Shown: positions 1-9,135, numbered from the stretch's first letter. The stretch: 63,532 nt of DNA from JANQJA01 sp040880285 (GCA_040880285.1 JBBDIT010000078.1:1-63532); one strand, 5' to 3'. Program-made: numbers and translations. The notes: generated by a model not told the origin, from the sequence alone.

Positions 1-352
1 AGGATGCGGCACCACTACATATTGACAAAGGTGGAGCTAAATGGATACCCCTTATTAATGTACAGTATTGGGACTATAAGACAATGATTTTTATAGAGTA
101 ATTTGGGATAAAAAGGGGGTGGATATAGCGAGGGGTTATTTGGTCGTTGGCTCGTGGCCGGAAGGCGCATTTGGCTTTGGGCTATGACTTTAGAGACTCG
201 CCATCTCAATTACTCAATCTGGACCTGGCAGGACGAAGCCTGGTTCAGCGAACAAGTTCCGGAACACAGGGCATCGTCCTTGCGAGTCATTGTGAACAGG
301 TGCTTGCGACGAGTTTCCTGACTGTTGGCGCTACCTATCGGGCGATCATTGG
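1..352. other. Left edge, no gene recognised
   Basis: I see no credible coding gene here. Short open frames exist on both strands but none resembles a known protein and none has a convincing start. Because the next 120 bases are the 3' end of an IS91-type transposase on the plus strand, part of this stretch is probably decayed upstream transposase or its flank. Confidence 0.4.
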
Positions 353-472
353 GTAATCTCCCCGGATGTTATTGCGAGGATTCTTGAGCACCTGGGATTG
401 GATCAGGCCTCGCAACCCAACAATCGCTCACCACCCGGGGCTCTGTTCGAGCATTCGCCGGACCTTTTCTGA
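353..472 (+). pseudogene. IS91-family transposase, C-terminal remnant
   Basis: A plus-strand frame encodes about 39 residues ending at the TGA at 470-472. It contains ARILEHLGLD followed by RSPPGALFEHSPDLF and stop. The same tail (RKILKHLGLD ... RSPPEGLFNHSPNLF and stop) occurs on the minus strand at 58434-58600, where it follows a recognisable IS91 transposase C-terminus. In IS91-family (Y2, rolling-circle) transposases this tail lies after the terminal CxxC zinc-binding motif. No upstream catalytic portion is in frame, so this is only the 3' end of a dead or truncated copy. Confidence 0.7.
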
Positions 473-743
473 CGCCGATCGCCAGCGGCGTGGACACACT
501 CGTCCGGCGTCTGAATTCCAGCCGTACACAGCCCACTTTTCGGCCAGTTCCAGGGATGGTTCAGACGCCACCTCTGCCAGCGCGATGTCTTCATTCGCCA
601 ACCGCGCATTGACAGCCCCGGAAGCTTGGGTTTTATTCTGCCGATACTCGACGAGTGGCCCGTGAACGCTTTGACGGCCGTCCAGGCATGTGGTTAATTC
701 GTCTTATAACTTGGCCCTTCCTTTACGGCGTCTATATTTTGAG
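473..743. other. Spacer between IS91 tail and regulator gene
   Basis: No gene is assigned. A minus-strand frame from about 670 to 512 is open and reads protein-like (it contains NARLANEDIALAEVASEPSL) but has no start and I do not recognise it; it may be a fragment of a lost gene. A 54-base N-terminal extension of the next gene (from 690) also lies here and is probably not translated. Confidence 0.3.
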
Positions 744-1823
744 ATGAAAGCCCTTTCCCAGAAGATTCGCCTGTGTACATCCTGCGAGGGGGTGCGCCTG
801 GCTTACGCTATAACAGGAAGCGGTCCGCCCTTGTTGAAGGCGGCCAATTATCTGACGCATCTTGAGCACGACTGGCCGGTTTGGCGACATTGGCTTGAGA
901 GCTTTTCACGCCAGCACACGCTGCTTCGATATGATCAACGGGGTAGTGGTCTGTCAGATCGGAATGCGAAGTCCTTCACCATGGATGCCTGGGTGGACGA
1001 TCTTCATGCGGTCAGCATTGCCGCGGGATATGAGCGTTTCCCGATTCTGGGAATATCACAGGGCGCGTCGGTGGCAGTCGCTTACGCGCTGCGCTATCCA
1101 GAACGGGTTTCGCGGTTGATCCTTTATGGTGGCTACGCGCGCGGCCGCTCTCACCGCAATTTGACACCCGATGAGTTTCTCGAAGCGGAAACTATGATAA
1201 ATGCGATACGTTTGGGCTGGGGACGACCGAACCCGGCATTCCGGCAACTATTTTCATCGCTGTTAATGCCTGAAGGAACGACGCAACAGCATCAGCAGCT
1301 AAATGAATTGGCAAGCGTGTCCGCAGCGCCTGAGACCGCGGCGCGTATGGAAGCCGCATTCTATGACATCAATGTGGAAGCTCTGGCCGCACTCATATCC
1401 GTCCCTACCCTGGTTCTGCATGCCCGCAATGATATGTGTATCCCCTTTGAAGAGGGTCGACACCTGGCGGCCCTGATCCCGCGCGCTGAATTTGTGCCAT
1501 TGGACAGCAACAATCACATCCTTCTGGAGGAGGAACCAGCATGGACTGTGTTCCGCCGAGAAGTAGACAGGTTCTTGCAATCCACAACTGAGCAAGGCAA
1601 GGGCATAGCAGGGTTGGGTGATTTGTCGACGAGGGAACTGGATATCCTGGATAATATTGCGCAAGGCAAAAGCAATGATCAGATTGCAGAGCATTGCAAG
1701 ATCTCTGAAAAGACAGTGCGCAATCACATCACGAGTATTTACAGCAAGCTGGAAGTCAGTCGACGCGCTGAAGCTATCATAATGGCGCGCGAAGCGGGCC
1801 TCGGCATAGGTGATAAGCGGTAA
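744..1823 (+). CDS. Alpha/beta-hydrolase fused to a LuxR-type DNA-binding domain
   Basis: A 359-residue protein with two domains. Residues about 1-285 form an alpha/beta-hydrolase fold with nucleophile elbow GISQG (Ser about 105), a likely acid Asp about 230 in HARND and His about 258 in NNHILLEEE, so the triad looks intact. Residues about 293-352 are a LuxR/GerE helix-turn-helix (LSTRELDILDNIAQGKSND ... EKTVRNHI). Hydrolase-LuxR fusions are known and are presumed to act as ligand-sensing transcription factors; the ligand here is unknown. I chose ATG 744; the frame opens at 690 but the extra 18 residues look unlike family N-termini. It lies between two IS91 remnants and 125 bases upstream of an MddA-like gene, which it may regulate. 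Confidence 0.85.
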   Translation: MKALSQKIRLCTSCEGVRLAYAITGSGPPLLKAANYLTHLEHDWPVWRHWLESFSRQHTLLRYDQRGSGLSDRNAKSFTMDAWVDDLHAVSIAAGYERFPILGISQGASVAVAYALRYPERVSRLILYGGYARGRSHRNLTPDEFLEAETMINAIRLGWGRPNPAFRQLFSSLLMPEGTTQQHQQLNELASVSAAPETAARMEAAFYDINVEALAALISVPTLVLHARNDMCIPFEEGRHLAALIPRAEFVPLDSNNHILLEEEPAWTVFRREVDRFLQSTTEQGKGIAGLGDLSTRELDILDNIAQGKSNDQIAEHCKISEKTVRNHITSIYSKLEVSRRAEAIIMAREAGLGIGDKR

Positions 1824-1948
1824 TGGGACCTATGTCCCGGTAATTCGGAGTTTTTGCCTGGATCGTGCGGATGACTGGGACTTCCGCCTCATGTGCTGCT
1901 CGCGTTGGCTCCGGTACGCTGGTTGTTCCATCCAAGAGGAGCATCAGC

Positions 1949-2716
1949 ATGAAACGCAGCTTGCTGTTAACGTACGGTATTTTCAGTTACGTAGTTTTCT
2001 TGGGCACATTTCTTTATGCGCTTGGCTTTGTGGGAAACTTCATTGTACCCAAGGGCATCGATTCCGAGCCTCAGCTGAGCACGCCTATTGCGCTTGCCAT
2101 TGATGTATTGCTTCTCGCGCTGTTTGCCTTGCAGCACAGTATTATGGCGCGGCCTGCATTCAAACGCTGGTGGACGCGGCTCATTCCGGCTGCCGTTGAG
2201 CGCAGCACCTATACCTTGTTTTCAAGCCTTGCGCTAATTGTATTGTTTGTTTTCTGGCAACCACTTGGCGGCGTCGTCTGGCAGGTGGATAACCCGATAG
2301 GTGTGTTCGCGCTCTGGACTGGTTTTGGCTTTGGCTGGCTGTTGGTCTTGATTTCGACTTTTTTGATCAATCATTTTGATTTGTTTGGATTGCGCCAGGT
2401 GTGGACGTATTTTCGCGGTCAGTTATACACACCTCTAAGGTTCGGGACGCCGGGGCCTTACAAGTTGGTACGCCACCCTTTGTACCTGGGCTGGCTCTTT
2501 GCGTTCTGGTGCATACCAGTGATGACGATTACGCACCTGGTGTTCGCACTGGTGACGACTGCGTACATTCTGCTGGCGATCCGCTGGGAGGAGCGAGACC
2601 TGGTAACCGCCCTGGGCGAAGACTATCGTGCGTACCGGCGCGAAGTGCCGATGATTGTCCCTTTGCGCTTCCCATCCATGCAGAAGCGAGCGCAGTCACC
2701 CGCAGAGCAGCCATAG
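1949..2716 (+). CDS. mddA: MddA-like methanethiol S-methyltransferase (NnrU/isoprenylcysteine methyltransferase superfamily)
   Basis: A 255-residue integral membrane protein with about five to six hydrophobic segments. The conserved C-terminal SAM-binding part is visible: TPGPYKLVRHPLYLGW, then RWEERDLVTALGEDYRAYRREVP, the hallmark of ICMT/NnrU-type membrane methyltransferases. Length and sequence style match MddA, which methylates methanethiol to dimethyl sulfide using SAM. ATG 1949 is preceded by AAGAGGA about nine bases upstream, which decides the start over an upstream in-frame ATG at 1865. The 3' end runs within 20 bases of an IS91 transposase start, so the gene sits in mobile DNA. The specific substrate is inferred from the family; other small-thiol methyltransferases are possible. 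Confidence 0.72.
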   Translation: MKRSLLLTYGIFSYVVFLGTFLYALGFVGNFIVPKGIDSEPQLSTPIALAIDVLLLALFALQHSIMARPAFKRWWTRLIPAAVERSTYTLFSSLALIVLFVFWQPLGGVVWQVDNPIGVFALWTGFGFGWLLVLISTFLINHFDLFGLRQVWTYFRGQLYTPLRFGTPGPYKLVRHPLYLGWLFAFWCIPVMTITHLVFALVTTAYILLAIRWEERDLVTALGEDYRAYRREVPMIVPLRFPSMQKRAQSPAEQP

Positions 2717-2733
2717 AATTGTTCGGCGATCCC

Positions 2734-2820
2734 GTGACCACCTGCATCATAGCTGTCCTGCGCCACCGTCCGGAGACGACGTTGCTCTACCAACTGGTCG
2801 AGCAACACTGGCCAGCGTGA
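2734..2820 (+). pseudogene. IS91-family transposase, N-terminal remnant
   Basis: A 28-residue frame starting GTG 2734 contains HRPETTLLYQLVEQHWPA and then a TGA at 2818. IS91-family transposases typically begin with a short leader followed by RPExTxLYQLVxxH, so this is the start of such a transposase cut off immediately. With the C-terminal remnant at 353-472 on the same strand it brackets the hydrolase-LuxR and mddA genes. Confidence 0.65.
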
Positions 2821-2892
2821 TATTGGTGAGCGATGAAATGTCACCACGCTGCCACGCACTCTCGGATTTAAGCAGTAGCTTAGCGACCAATC

Positions 2893-3021
2893 GACGATTC
2901 GCGTCCCGTATCGCACCTGCTTGAACTGACGGGATTGCGCGAGTTTGAGCAGATCCAGATTTACAACATCACCAATGGCGATCGCTTCACCACCTACATC
3001 ATCAAGGGCGAGGCGGCTTGA
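2893..3021 (+). pseudogene. panD (aspartate 1-decarboxylase) fragment
   Basis: An open stretch without a start encodes IDDSRPVSHLLELTGLREFE followed by QIQIYNITNGDRFTTYIIKGE and a stop at 3019-3021. This matches the PanD region that normally follows the Gly-Ser self-cleavage site: TID...LL..AGI..YE.V.IYNVTNG.RF.TY. Neither the N-terminus with the processed serine nor the C-terminus is present, so it cannot make the pyruvoyl enzyme. It is a relic left between the IS91 scrap and the dioxygenase gene. Confidence 0.6.
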
Positions 3022-3044
3022 CGACCCTGCTTAGAACACCTGCT

Positions 3045-3884
3045 TCATTCCCCGATCGCGTTCATCGCGATCTCTGGTACGTTTCGGATAGTGCCGGTTT
3101 TCAACATCGGAAAATCGGCTGGCTGATAAGTCAAAACCAGTGCACGCCGCGACTCAGGCGACTGGTTAGGTCCTGAACCATGAACGCTGTGCGGACTGAA
3201 GAACACCAGTGAGCCGGCCGGGACTTGCATGGGCACGGCGCAAGCCAGGTCAAAACACGCAGGGTCAGTAAAAAAACCTCCCAGTTGGCTGCCGTCATCA
3301 GTTCCTGGCAGCAGGCCGTTCTTATGGCTGCCACGAATCACCTGGAAACAGCCGTTATCGATTGAAGCATCATCGAGCGTAACCATGACATTGGGTAGCA
3401 GGTCCACATGAGGGCTGTTATGTATCCAGTAAGGTGAATCCTGATGCCAGCCGAACCCGGATCCTTCATAGGGACGCTTCAAGTTCAATTTGTTAGTCCA
3501 CACCGAGATCCGTGTGCAGCCGAGGATGTCCCTGATGGGCCCGGTAATCCGTTTCTCATCAATCAGTTGCTCGAGTATCGGGTGCAGATGATGGACAGGC
3601 TCGATCACACGAATGGTGTTGCTGGTGGGCGTGTGTTCGAACTGGACAGTCATGGTATTGATGACGGAGTCGATATCGACAAAACGTTTGTTATCGAGCC
3701 AGTAGGTTTTGCCTTCGTCAGCAAGGCAAAGCGCTCGCTGCGCCGCCGATTCGACCGCTTCCTGCAGCACAGGCAATTCGGAATTCGTAAATACTGCCGT
3801 TCGAACTAAAAAACCGTCGCGCGCATAGCGCTCAAGCTCGGCCTTCGTCAGGTGTGGCGGAATCCCGCTCGTGTTTGTCAACAT
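3045..3884 (-). CDS. Phytanoyl-CoA dioxygenase (PhyH) family oxygenase
   Basis: A 279-residue non-haem Fe(II)/2-oxoglutarate-dependent dioxygenase of the PhyH family. The iron triad is visible as HQD (His about 147, Asp about 149) in WHQDSPYW and His about 235 in PHSVHGSG; an Arg about 246 in ESRRAL would bind 2-oxoglutarate. The substrate is unknown; relatives hydroxylate many small molecules. I start at ATG 3884 (MLTNTSG); a longer frame begins at 3971, but a TATTAT hexamer lies just upstream of 3884. The first ~58 bases and the upstream region are duplicated exactly at 10059-10218, where the gene is cut after residue about 20. Confidence 0.82.
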   Translation of the reverse strand: MLTNTSGIPPHLTKAELERYARDGFLVRTAVFTNSELPVLQEAVESAAQRALCLADEGKTYWLDNKRFVDIDSVINTMTVQFEHTPTSNTIRVIEPVHHLHPILEQLIDEKRITGPIRDILGCTRISVWTNKLNLKRPYEGSGFGWHQDSPYWIHNSPHVDLLPNVMVTLDDASIDNGCFQVIRGSHKNGLLPGTDDGSQLGGFFTDPACFDLACAVPMQVPAGSLVFFSPHSVHGSGPNQSPESRRALVLTYQPADFPMLKTGTIRNVPEIAMNAIGE

Positions 3885-3986
3885 ACTGCGTTTTCGATAA
3901 TACAACCGGCCCAATCCTAACCCCTCATGATCACATGTGATAGCATTGCTCGCGATTCTACCGGCCTGCATTCGGGCCTTCAGGAA
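3827..3986. repeat. 160-bp perfect direct repeat, left copy
   Basis: Bases 3827-3986 are identical, base for base and in the same orientation, to 10059-10218. The left copy covers the first codons and promoter region of the minus-strand PhyH gene. The flanks diverge abruptly on both sides. The two copies enclose 6,072 bases carrying the RND pump and gene fragments. It behaves like a duplication created when that segment was inserted. Confidence 0.95.
3930..3941. promoter_or_regulatory. 12-bp palindrome ATCACATGTGAT upstream of PhyH gene
   Basis: A perfect dyad about 45 bases upstream of the chosen PhyH start, inside the 160-bp repeat (second copy at 10162-10173). It could be an operator for a dimeric regulator acting on the dioxygenase/EamA divergent promoter region. 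I do not recognise the binding protein. Confidence 0.35.
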
Positions 3987-4081
3987 GGGTTCAAATGCTA
4001 AATGCTCGAGTCAGAAACAAAGAAATTAGATATCGAAAAGACACGCAACATACCGCTTAATCGGATCGGCGCAGAAGATGC

Positions 4082-4097
4082 ACTGTACGCGAACAGT
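4082..4097. promoter_or_regulatory. Inverted repeat upstream of RND operon
   Basis: ACTGT-ACGCGA-ACAGT is a 16-base dyad with a single unpaired base pair, centred about 50 bases before the adaptor gene start. Position and symmetry suit an operator for a local efflux repressor, but no repressor gene is adjacent, so this is tentative. Confidence 0.3.
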
Positions 4098-4139
4098 CAT
4101 GGGTGGCTTTCGATTCGGTAACCAGCTGCAGAGAGTATT

Positions 4140-5510
4140 GTGATAAGAACATTATTCAGGCGTATGGGTCGAATGTCCCTGATCGCGGTCGGCCTGATCG
4201 TGGGTGCTGGTTTGCTGGTGTTGTTTGTCATCAATCGCCAGACGCCGAGTTACGGTGAGATCGAACCGATTGTTCCCGCGCTGAAGGTCATCGAGGTGCA
4301 GCCGGTGGCGTTTCGGCTGGAGGCGCGCGGTTATGGCGTCAGCCGTGCCGCGAACTCATGGCAGGCGATCGCCAATGTGTCCGGCCGTGTGGTCGAGCGG
4401 CACCCGGATTTGAACAGCGGCACCCTGGTGCGGGAAGGCACATTGCTGCTGGTGCTGGATCCAAGCCGCTACAGGCTGGCCATCGCCGAAGTGGAAGCGG
4501 AACAGGCCTCGCTGTCGACGGAGCGGGGCCGGCTCGATACCGAGGAGGCGAATACCCGTCGCATGCTCAGCCTGGAAAGAGAGCGGCTTACCCTGTCCGA
4601 GCAGGAGCTTGCGCGCATCGAACAACTGGTAAAAAGCAGCTCCATCTCGCACTCACAGCGCGATGAGCAATACCGTGCCACGGTCGCACAGCGTCAGGCT
4701 GTAGCTGCACTGGAGAATGAACTGAATTTACTGCCCGCGCGCCGCGAGTACCTGAAGGCGCAGCTCCAACGCGCCGCCACACGGCTCGAACAGGCCAGGC
4801 AGGATCTGGCGGACACCCGCTTCGAGGCACCCTATGACCTGCGCATCGGCGAGGTCGAAATCAATCTGCACCAGCATGCCGCGGTAGGCCAGCGGCTGTT
4901 TCGGGCCGACAGCATTGAAGCCGCCGAGATCGAAGCCCACATCCCGCTGCCTATACTGCGCCGGCTGATGGGCAGCGCGCTGCGCGAGGTGCCGCCGGTC
5001 GAGGCCATGGACATCAGTGAGTGGCTGGACTTCGCAGCCATTGACGCCGAAGTGCAGCTCGCCGGGGCGCCGGACGTGCGCTGGTCGGCGCGAGTAACAC
5101 GGGTTGCCAGCGGGCTGGACCCCGCCACACGAACGGTACGCGTAGTGGTCATGGTCGACGCTCCTTACCAGAGCATCGCGCCACCCGCGCGTCCTGCGCT
5201 GCAACCGGGTATGTACGTGCAGGTGCGCCTGACGACCAAAAGCCGCGAGCCGCTGCTGGTGGTGCTGGCCGCGGCCGTGCACAACGGTGAGGTGTACCGG
5301 GTCGCGGACGGCGACCGCCTTGAGCGCCGGCCGGTGACGGTGGCGTTCCAGCAGAACAATCTGGCGGTGATCGAGAGCGGCCTCACGCCCGGCGATCAGG
5401 TTATCGTCGACGATCCTGTCCCGGCGCTCGACGGCATGGCGATCGCGCCGCGGCGTGACGAGGTGCTGGAGCAGCGCCTGCGCGCCCGCGCTCTGGGCGA
5501 GGCACCGTGA
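4140..5510 (+). CDS. RND efflux periplasmic adaptor (membrane fusion protein, HlyD/AcrA type)
   Basis: A 456-residue adaptor subunit of a tripartite RND exporter. A single N-terminal transmembrane anchor (about residues 12-32) is followed by a lipoyl half-motif region, a long coiled-coil hairpin (about 100-230, rich in Glu/Arg/Leu heptads), the second lipoyl half and beta-barrel/membrane-proximal domains. It would bridge the inner-membrane pump and an outer-membrane channel; no TolC-like gene is adjacent. I use GTG 4140; ATG 4164 is an alternative. Its stop overlaps the GTG of the pump gene (GTGA). The gene is GC-rich compared with the dioxygenase and EamA genes on either side, consistent with transfer. 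Confidence 0.85.
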   Translation: MIRTLFRRMGRMSLIAVGLIVGAGLLVLFVINRQTPSYGEIEPIVPALKVIEVQPVAFRLEARGYGVSRAANSWQAIANVSGRVVERHPDLNSGTLVREGTLLLVLDPSRYRLAIAEVEAEQASLSTERGRLDTEEANTRRMLSLERERLTLSEQELARIEQLVKSSSISHSQRDEQYRATVAQRQAVAALENELNLLPARREYLKAQLQRAATRLEQARQDLADTRFEAPYDLRIGEVEINLHQHAAVGQRLFRADSIEAAEIEAHIPLPILRRLMGSALREVPPVEAMDISEWLDFAAIDAEVQLAGAPDVRWSARVTRVASGLDPATRTVRVVVMVDAPYQSIAPPARPALQPGMYVQVRLTTKSREPLLVVLAAAVHNGEVYRVADGDRLERRPVTVAFQQNNLAVIESGLTPGDQVIVDDPVPALDGMAIAPRRDEVLEQRLRARALGEAP

Positions 5511-8500
5511 TCCGCTGGTTTGCCGGTCATCCCACCGCGGCCAACCTGTTACTGATCGTGCTGCTGGCCATGGGGCTATTCACCGCCCCATCGCTCAAGC
5601 GCGAGACCTTTCCCGACTACCGCCCTGTCGAGGCAGGCATCGAGGTCATCTACCGCGGTGCCAGTGCCGGCGATGTCGAGGACGCTATTTGCCGCCGGCT
5701 GCACGACGCCATCAAAAGCGTGGATTATCTCGACGAGCTGATCTGCGTGGCGCAGGATAATGCGGCCAGCGCCACCGCGACCATGAAGGCGGGCGGCGAC
5801 CCGGTCCGTTTCATCAGCGACATCGACACCGAGGTCAACGCCATCACCGATCTGCCCGCACGCGCCGAGGCGCCGGTGGTGCGTGAGCTGCACCGCAGCG
5901 ATCTGGTAGCAGCGGTGGCGATCGCCGGTGACATGCCGCTGGACCAACTGGAAGACTACGCCCTTGTGCTCGAGCGATACATCATGGCCCTGCCCGGTGT
6001 CGCCGCCGTCACCATCCATGGGTTGTCGCAGCGGCAATGGCAGGTGGAGGTGCCACGCGAGGTGCTCGGTCAACACGGGCTGTCCGCGCGCGAGCTCGCT
6101 GCACGTGTGGCGCGCCAGAACATCGATATGCCGCTGGGCACCCTGGAAACCCGTGAGCAGAATATCCAGTTGCGCTTCACCGATCAGCGCCGCTCGCTGG
6201 ATGAGCTCCGCCGCCTGATCGTGATCTCGAACCCGCAGGGCGGCGAGCTGACCCTCGGCGACATCGCCACCCTGAACCAGATCGGCGAGCAGGATGAGGA
6301 GAAGATACACTTTAATAGTGAGCGGGCCCTGGTGCTGGAAGTCAGCAAAACGCTGCGCGACGACTCCCTGCGAGTCATGGATGCGTTGACAGCGCTGGTG
6401 GAACGCGAGCGCCAGAGGCTGGGCGTCGGTGTGCGCCTGAGCCTGACCCAGGACATGACCAACATCGTGCGCGACCGCCTGCAGATGCTGGTCAACAACG
6501 GTCTGATGGGGCTCGTGCTTGTGGTGCTGGTGATGAGCCTGTTCTTCCGGCCCCGGCTCGCACTGTGGGCGGTGCTGGGCCTGCCGGTGGCCTTTATGGG
6601 CGCGTTTTTCGTCATGGGCGTGGCTGGGCTGTCGCTGAACATGATCACCCTGGTCGCACTGCTGATGGCGATCGGTATCGTCATGGATGATGCTGTGGTC
6701 ATTACCGATAATATCGCTGCCCACGCCGGCGAGCACAACTCGCCCGTGGATGCAGTGGTTGCCGGTGCCCGTCAGGTGCTGCCGGGCGTGCTGTCGTCGT
6801 TCCTGACCACGGTTTCGGTGTTCGTGCCGCTGTCGTTCCTGGCCGGTGAGCTGGGCGCCGTGCTCGAAGTGCTGCCGGTGGTACTGGTCGCGGCGCTGGC
6901 AGCCAGCCTGATCGAGGCATTCTGGATCCTGCCCCACCATCTCAGGGGCAGTGTAACGCGATTGCGCGAAGGCCATGATTCCCGGTTTCGCGTCGCTTTC
7001 GAACGTCACTTTGTCGCGTTCCGTGACATGGTTGGCCGCGCCGCCGATGCCGCCATCCACCAGCGCCACGCTGTACTCGGACTGGTGCTGGCACTGATCC
7101 TGGGTTCCGCCGGGTTCATGGTCGGTGGACACATCGGCAGTGAGGCCATGCCCGATATCGACGGTGACACACTCGAGGCGCGCATTCTGATGCCACAGGG
7201 CACACCGCTGGCGCGCACTGAAGTGGTGGCCGGACAGGTCGAAGCGGCCATGCGGCACCTTGACCAGCGCCTCACACCGGAGCAGCCGGGCGGGGCGCCG
7301 CTGGTGGAGGCCATTCAGGTGCGTTTCAACCACAACCCCAGTGCGCGCGAGCTGGGCACGCATGTCGCCACGGTCATGGTAGATCTACTCACTGCCGAGC
7401 AGCGCACGGTCACGCTCAACGAGCTGACTGAAAGCTGGCGTGAAGAAATCGGCGCGATTACCGGCATCCACAGTCTGATCATCCAGGAGCCGGGCTTTGG
7501 ACCCGCCGGCATTCCGGTCGAGCTGCGCCTGCAGGGCGAGGACCTTGAGGAACTCAAGGCTGCCGCCATAGATGCAGCGGAACAGCTCGCAGGCTATACC
7601 GCCGCCTACAATGTCATGGACGACCTGCGTCCGGGCCGGCCGCAACGGACTTTCTCGCTCGCCGTCGGGGCCCATGGACTGGGACTGACCGCAGAGGAAG
7701 TGGCCGGCCAGTTACGCACCGCATGGCTGGGCGAGATTGCTGACACCCTGCGCATCGGTGACCACGATGTCGAAATTCTGGTGCGCCAGGCCGCGGACGA
7801 CCGCAACAGCTTCGATGACCTGGCTGACCAGACCATTACGCTGCCCGATGGCAGCCGGGTACCACTGAGCGAAGCGGTGGACATACGCATGCAACGCGAC
7901 TGGGCGCGCATCACCCACATTGACGGACGGCGTACCGTCACTGTCGAGGCCAACGTGGATGCGCGACTTAGTAGCGGCCAGGCTATCGTCAACGATCTGC
8001 GCGCCGGCTGGCTGGCGGATTTCCGGGCGCGTCACCCGCAGGTCGATGTGGTATTCGAAGGACAGGTGGCTCGCTCCGCCGAGACCGGCGCCTCAATCAG
8101 CCGCGGCCTGCTCATCGGCCTGGTCGGCATCTTCGTGATTCTCTCCTTTCAGTTCAGAAGCTATGTCGAACCGCTGATTGTCATGCTATCGATTCCGCTG
8201 GCGTTTATCGGCGCACTTTGGGGTCACGTGCTGATGGGCTATTACCTTTCGATGCCGTCAATGATCGGTGCCGCCGGCCTGGCCGGTATCGTGGTCAACA
8301 ATGCTATTCTGCTCATCCACTTTATAAAGGTGCATCGCGAACGGGGGCTGTCGGCGATCGAAGCCGCCGGCCAGGCCAGTCGAGATCGCCTGCGCGCAAT
8401 ACTGATCTCGTCCTCGACCACGATCGCCGGGCTGCTGCCACTGCTGGCGGAGACCAGCACCCAGGCCGCCGCGATCAAACCACTGGTGATCTCGGTGGTG

Positions 8501-8614
8501 TTCGGCCTGCTCAGTGCCACGGTGCTGGTGCTGCTGGTGATCCCGGCACTCTATGTGCTGTTTGACGACTGGGGCTGGGCACGCAAGGCCGGTGGCGACC
8601 GCGAAGGCACGTGA
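5507..8614 (+). CDS. RND-family efflux pump, inner-membrane permease
   Basis: A 1,035-residue HAE-type RND transporter with the normal full length and twelve-helix layout: one N-terminal helix, large periplasmic loop, helices around residues 330-490, second large loop, and helices near 860-1020. TM4 carries GIVMDDAVVITDN, with the adjacent Asp pair used for proton translocation. It would pump hydrophobic or cationic compounds using the proton gradient together with the adaptor encoded immediately upstream (4-base overlap). The substrate cannot be told from sequence. High GC gives long false open frames on the opposite strand. It is the main cargo of the segment bounded by 160-bp repeats. Confidence 0.9.
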   Translation: MIRWFAGHPTAANLLLIVLLAMGLFTAPSLKRETFPDYRPVEAGIEVIYRGASAGDVEDAICRRLHDAIKSVDYLDELICVAQDNAASATATMKAGGDPVRFISDIDTEVNAITDLPARAEAPVVRELHRSDLVAAVAIAGDMPLDQLEDYALVLERYIMALPGVAAVTIHGLSQRQWQVEVPREVLGQHGLSARELAARVARQNIDMPLGTLETREQNIQLRFTDQRRSLDELRRLIVISNPQGGELTLGDIATLNQIGEQDEEKIHFNSERALVLEVSKTLRDDSLRVMDALTALVERERQRLGVGVRLSLTQDMTNIVRDRLQMLVNNGLMGLVLVVLVMSLFFRPRLALWAVLGLPVAFMGAFFVMGVAGLSLNMITLVALLMAIGIVMDDAVVITDNIAAHAGEHNSPVDAVVAGARQVLPGVLSSFLTTVSVFVPLSFLAGELGAVLEVLPVVLVAALAASLIEAFWILPHHLRGSVTRLREGHDSRFRVAFERHFVAFRDMVGRAADAAIHQRHAVLGLVLALILGSAGFMVGGHIGSEAMPDIDGDTLEARILMPQGTPLARTEVVAGQVEAAMRHLDQRLTPEQPGGAPLVEAIQVRFNHNPSARELGTHVATVMVDLLTAEQRTVTLNELTESWREEIGAITGIHSLIIQEPGFGPAGIPVELRLQGEDLEELKAAAIDAAEQLAGYTAAYNVMDDLRPGRPQRTFSLAVGAHGLGLTAEEVAGQLRTAWLGEIADTLRIGDHDVEILVRQAADDRNSFDDLADQTITLPDGSRVPLSEAVDIRMQRDWARITHIDGRRTVTVEANVDARLSSGQAIVNDLRAGWLADFRARHPQVDVVFEGQVARSAETGASISRGLLIGLVGIFVILSFQFRSYVEPLIVMLSIPLAFIGALWGHVLMGYYLSMPSMIGAAGLAGIVVNNAILLIHFIKVHRERGLSAIEAAGQASRDRLRAILISSSTTIAGLLPLLAETSTQAAAIKPLVISVVFGLLSATVLVLLVIPALYVLFDDWGWARKAGGDREGT

Positions 8615-8703
8615 GCGTTGTCGCACCGGACTCAGTACACTACATTAAAATGGCGCGGCTGACATGCGACGTTCTGTTTATTAAAAACAACTAATGGCTT
8701 GAT

Positions 8704-9135
8704 ATGAAAATGACAAAACTCACTACGCTGATTTTTCTGTGCCTTGGACTGTTCGCTTTTAATGCGCATGCGGACAAATTACGACTGGTGTCAGGCAATA
8801 TCTTGCACGGTTTCTGCAGTTACATTCAGGAGGCGTTTGTCTTTCGGTTACCTGCAAAACTCGTGGGACGATGGATTTAGCGCCAGAGGATGGAAGCTGG
8901 ATGCCACAATCGGAGACCCTCAGATCATAGCGAGCACGTTGAGGCGGGCCAGCAAATTAATACGTCAGTTTTTGTTCACGACATTCTGGAACATTTTTTC
9001 ACTTTGGGAAGAGCAGGAGAACAACACGCCATAGACAGCTGGGAAGCGCTTGTCGACAGCATGCATATTGCTTTTACCATACGAGGGAACGACAGGGTTG
9101 ACTCAATTGACGGTTACCAGATTGCTATTACATGA
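8704..9135 (+). pseudogene. Frameshifted exported hypothetical protein
   Basis: A clear signal peptide begins at ATG 8704 (MKMTKLTTLIFLCLGLFAF, then ...NAHA as a likely cleavage site), but the frame stops at 8878-8880. Protein-like sequence continues in other frames: WDDGFSARGWKLDATIGDPQ up to about 8930, then EAGQQINTSVFVHDILEHFF to the TGA at 9133. The pieces read like one protein interrupted by at least two frameshifts. I do not recognise the family. The last frame ends in ATGA overlap with the next gene, suggesting they were once co-translated. Confidence 0.4.

Noticed and set aside
5576..7363. Long open frame (595 codons) on the minus strand
   Set aside because: It is antisense to the RND pump gene, its translation is His/Gln/Arg-rich with no family resemblance, and GC-rich codon structure explains the openness.
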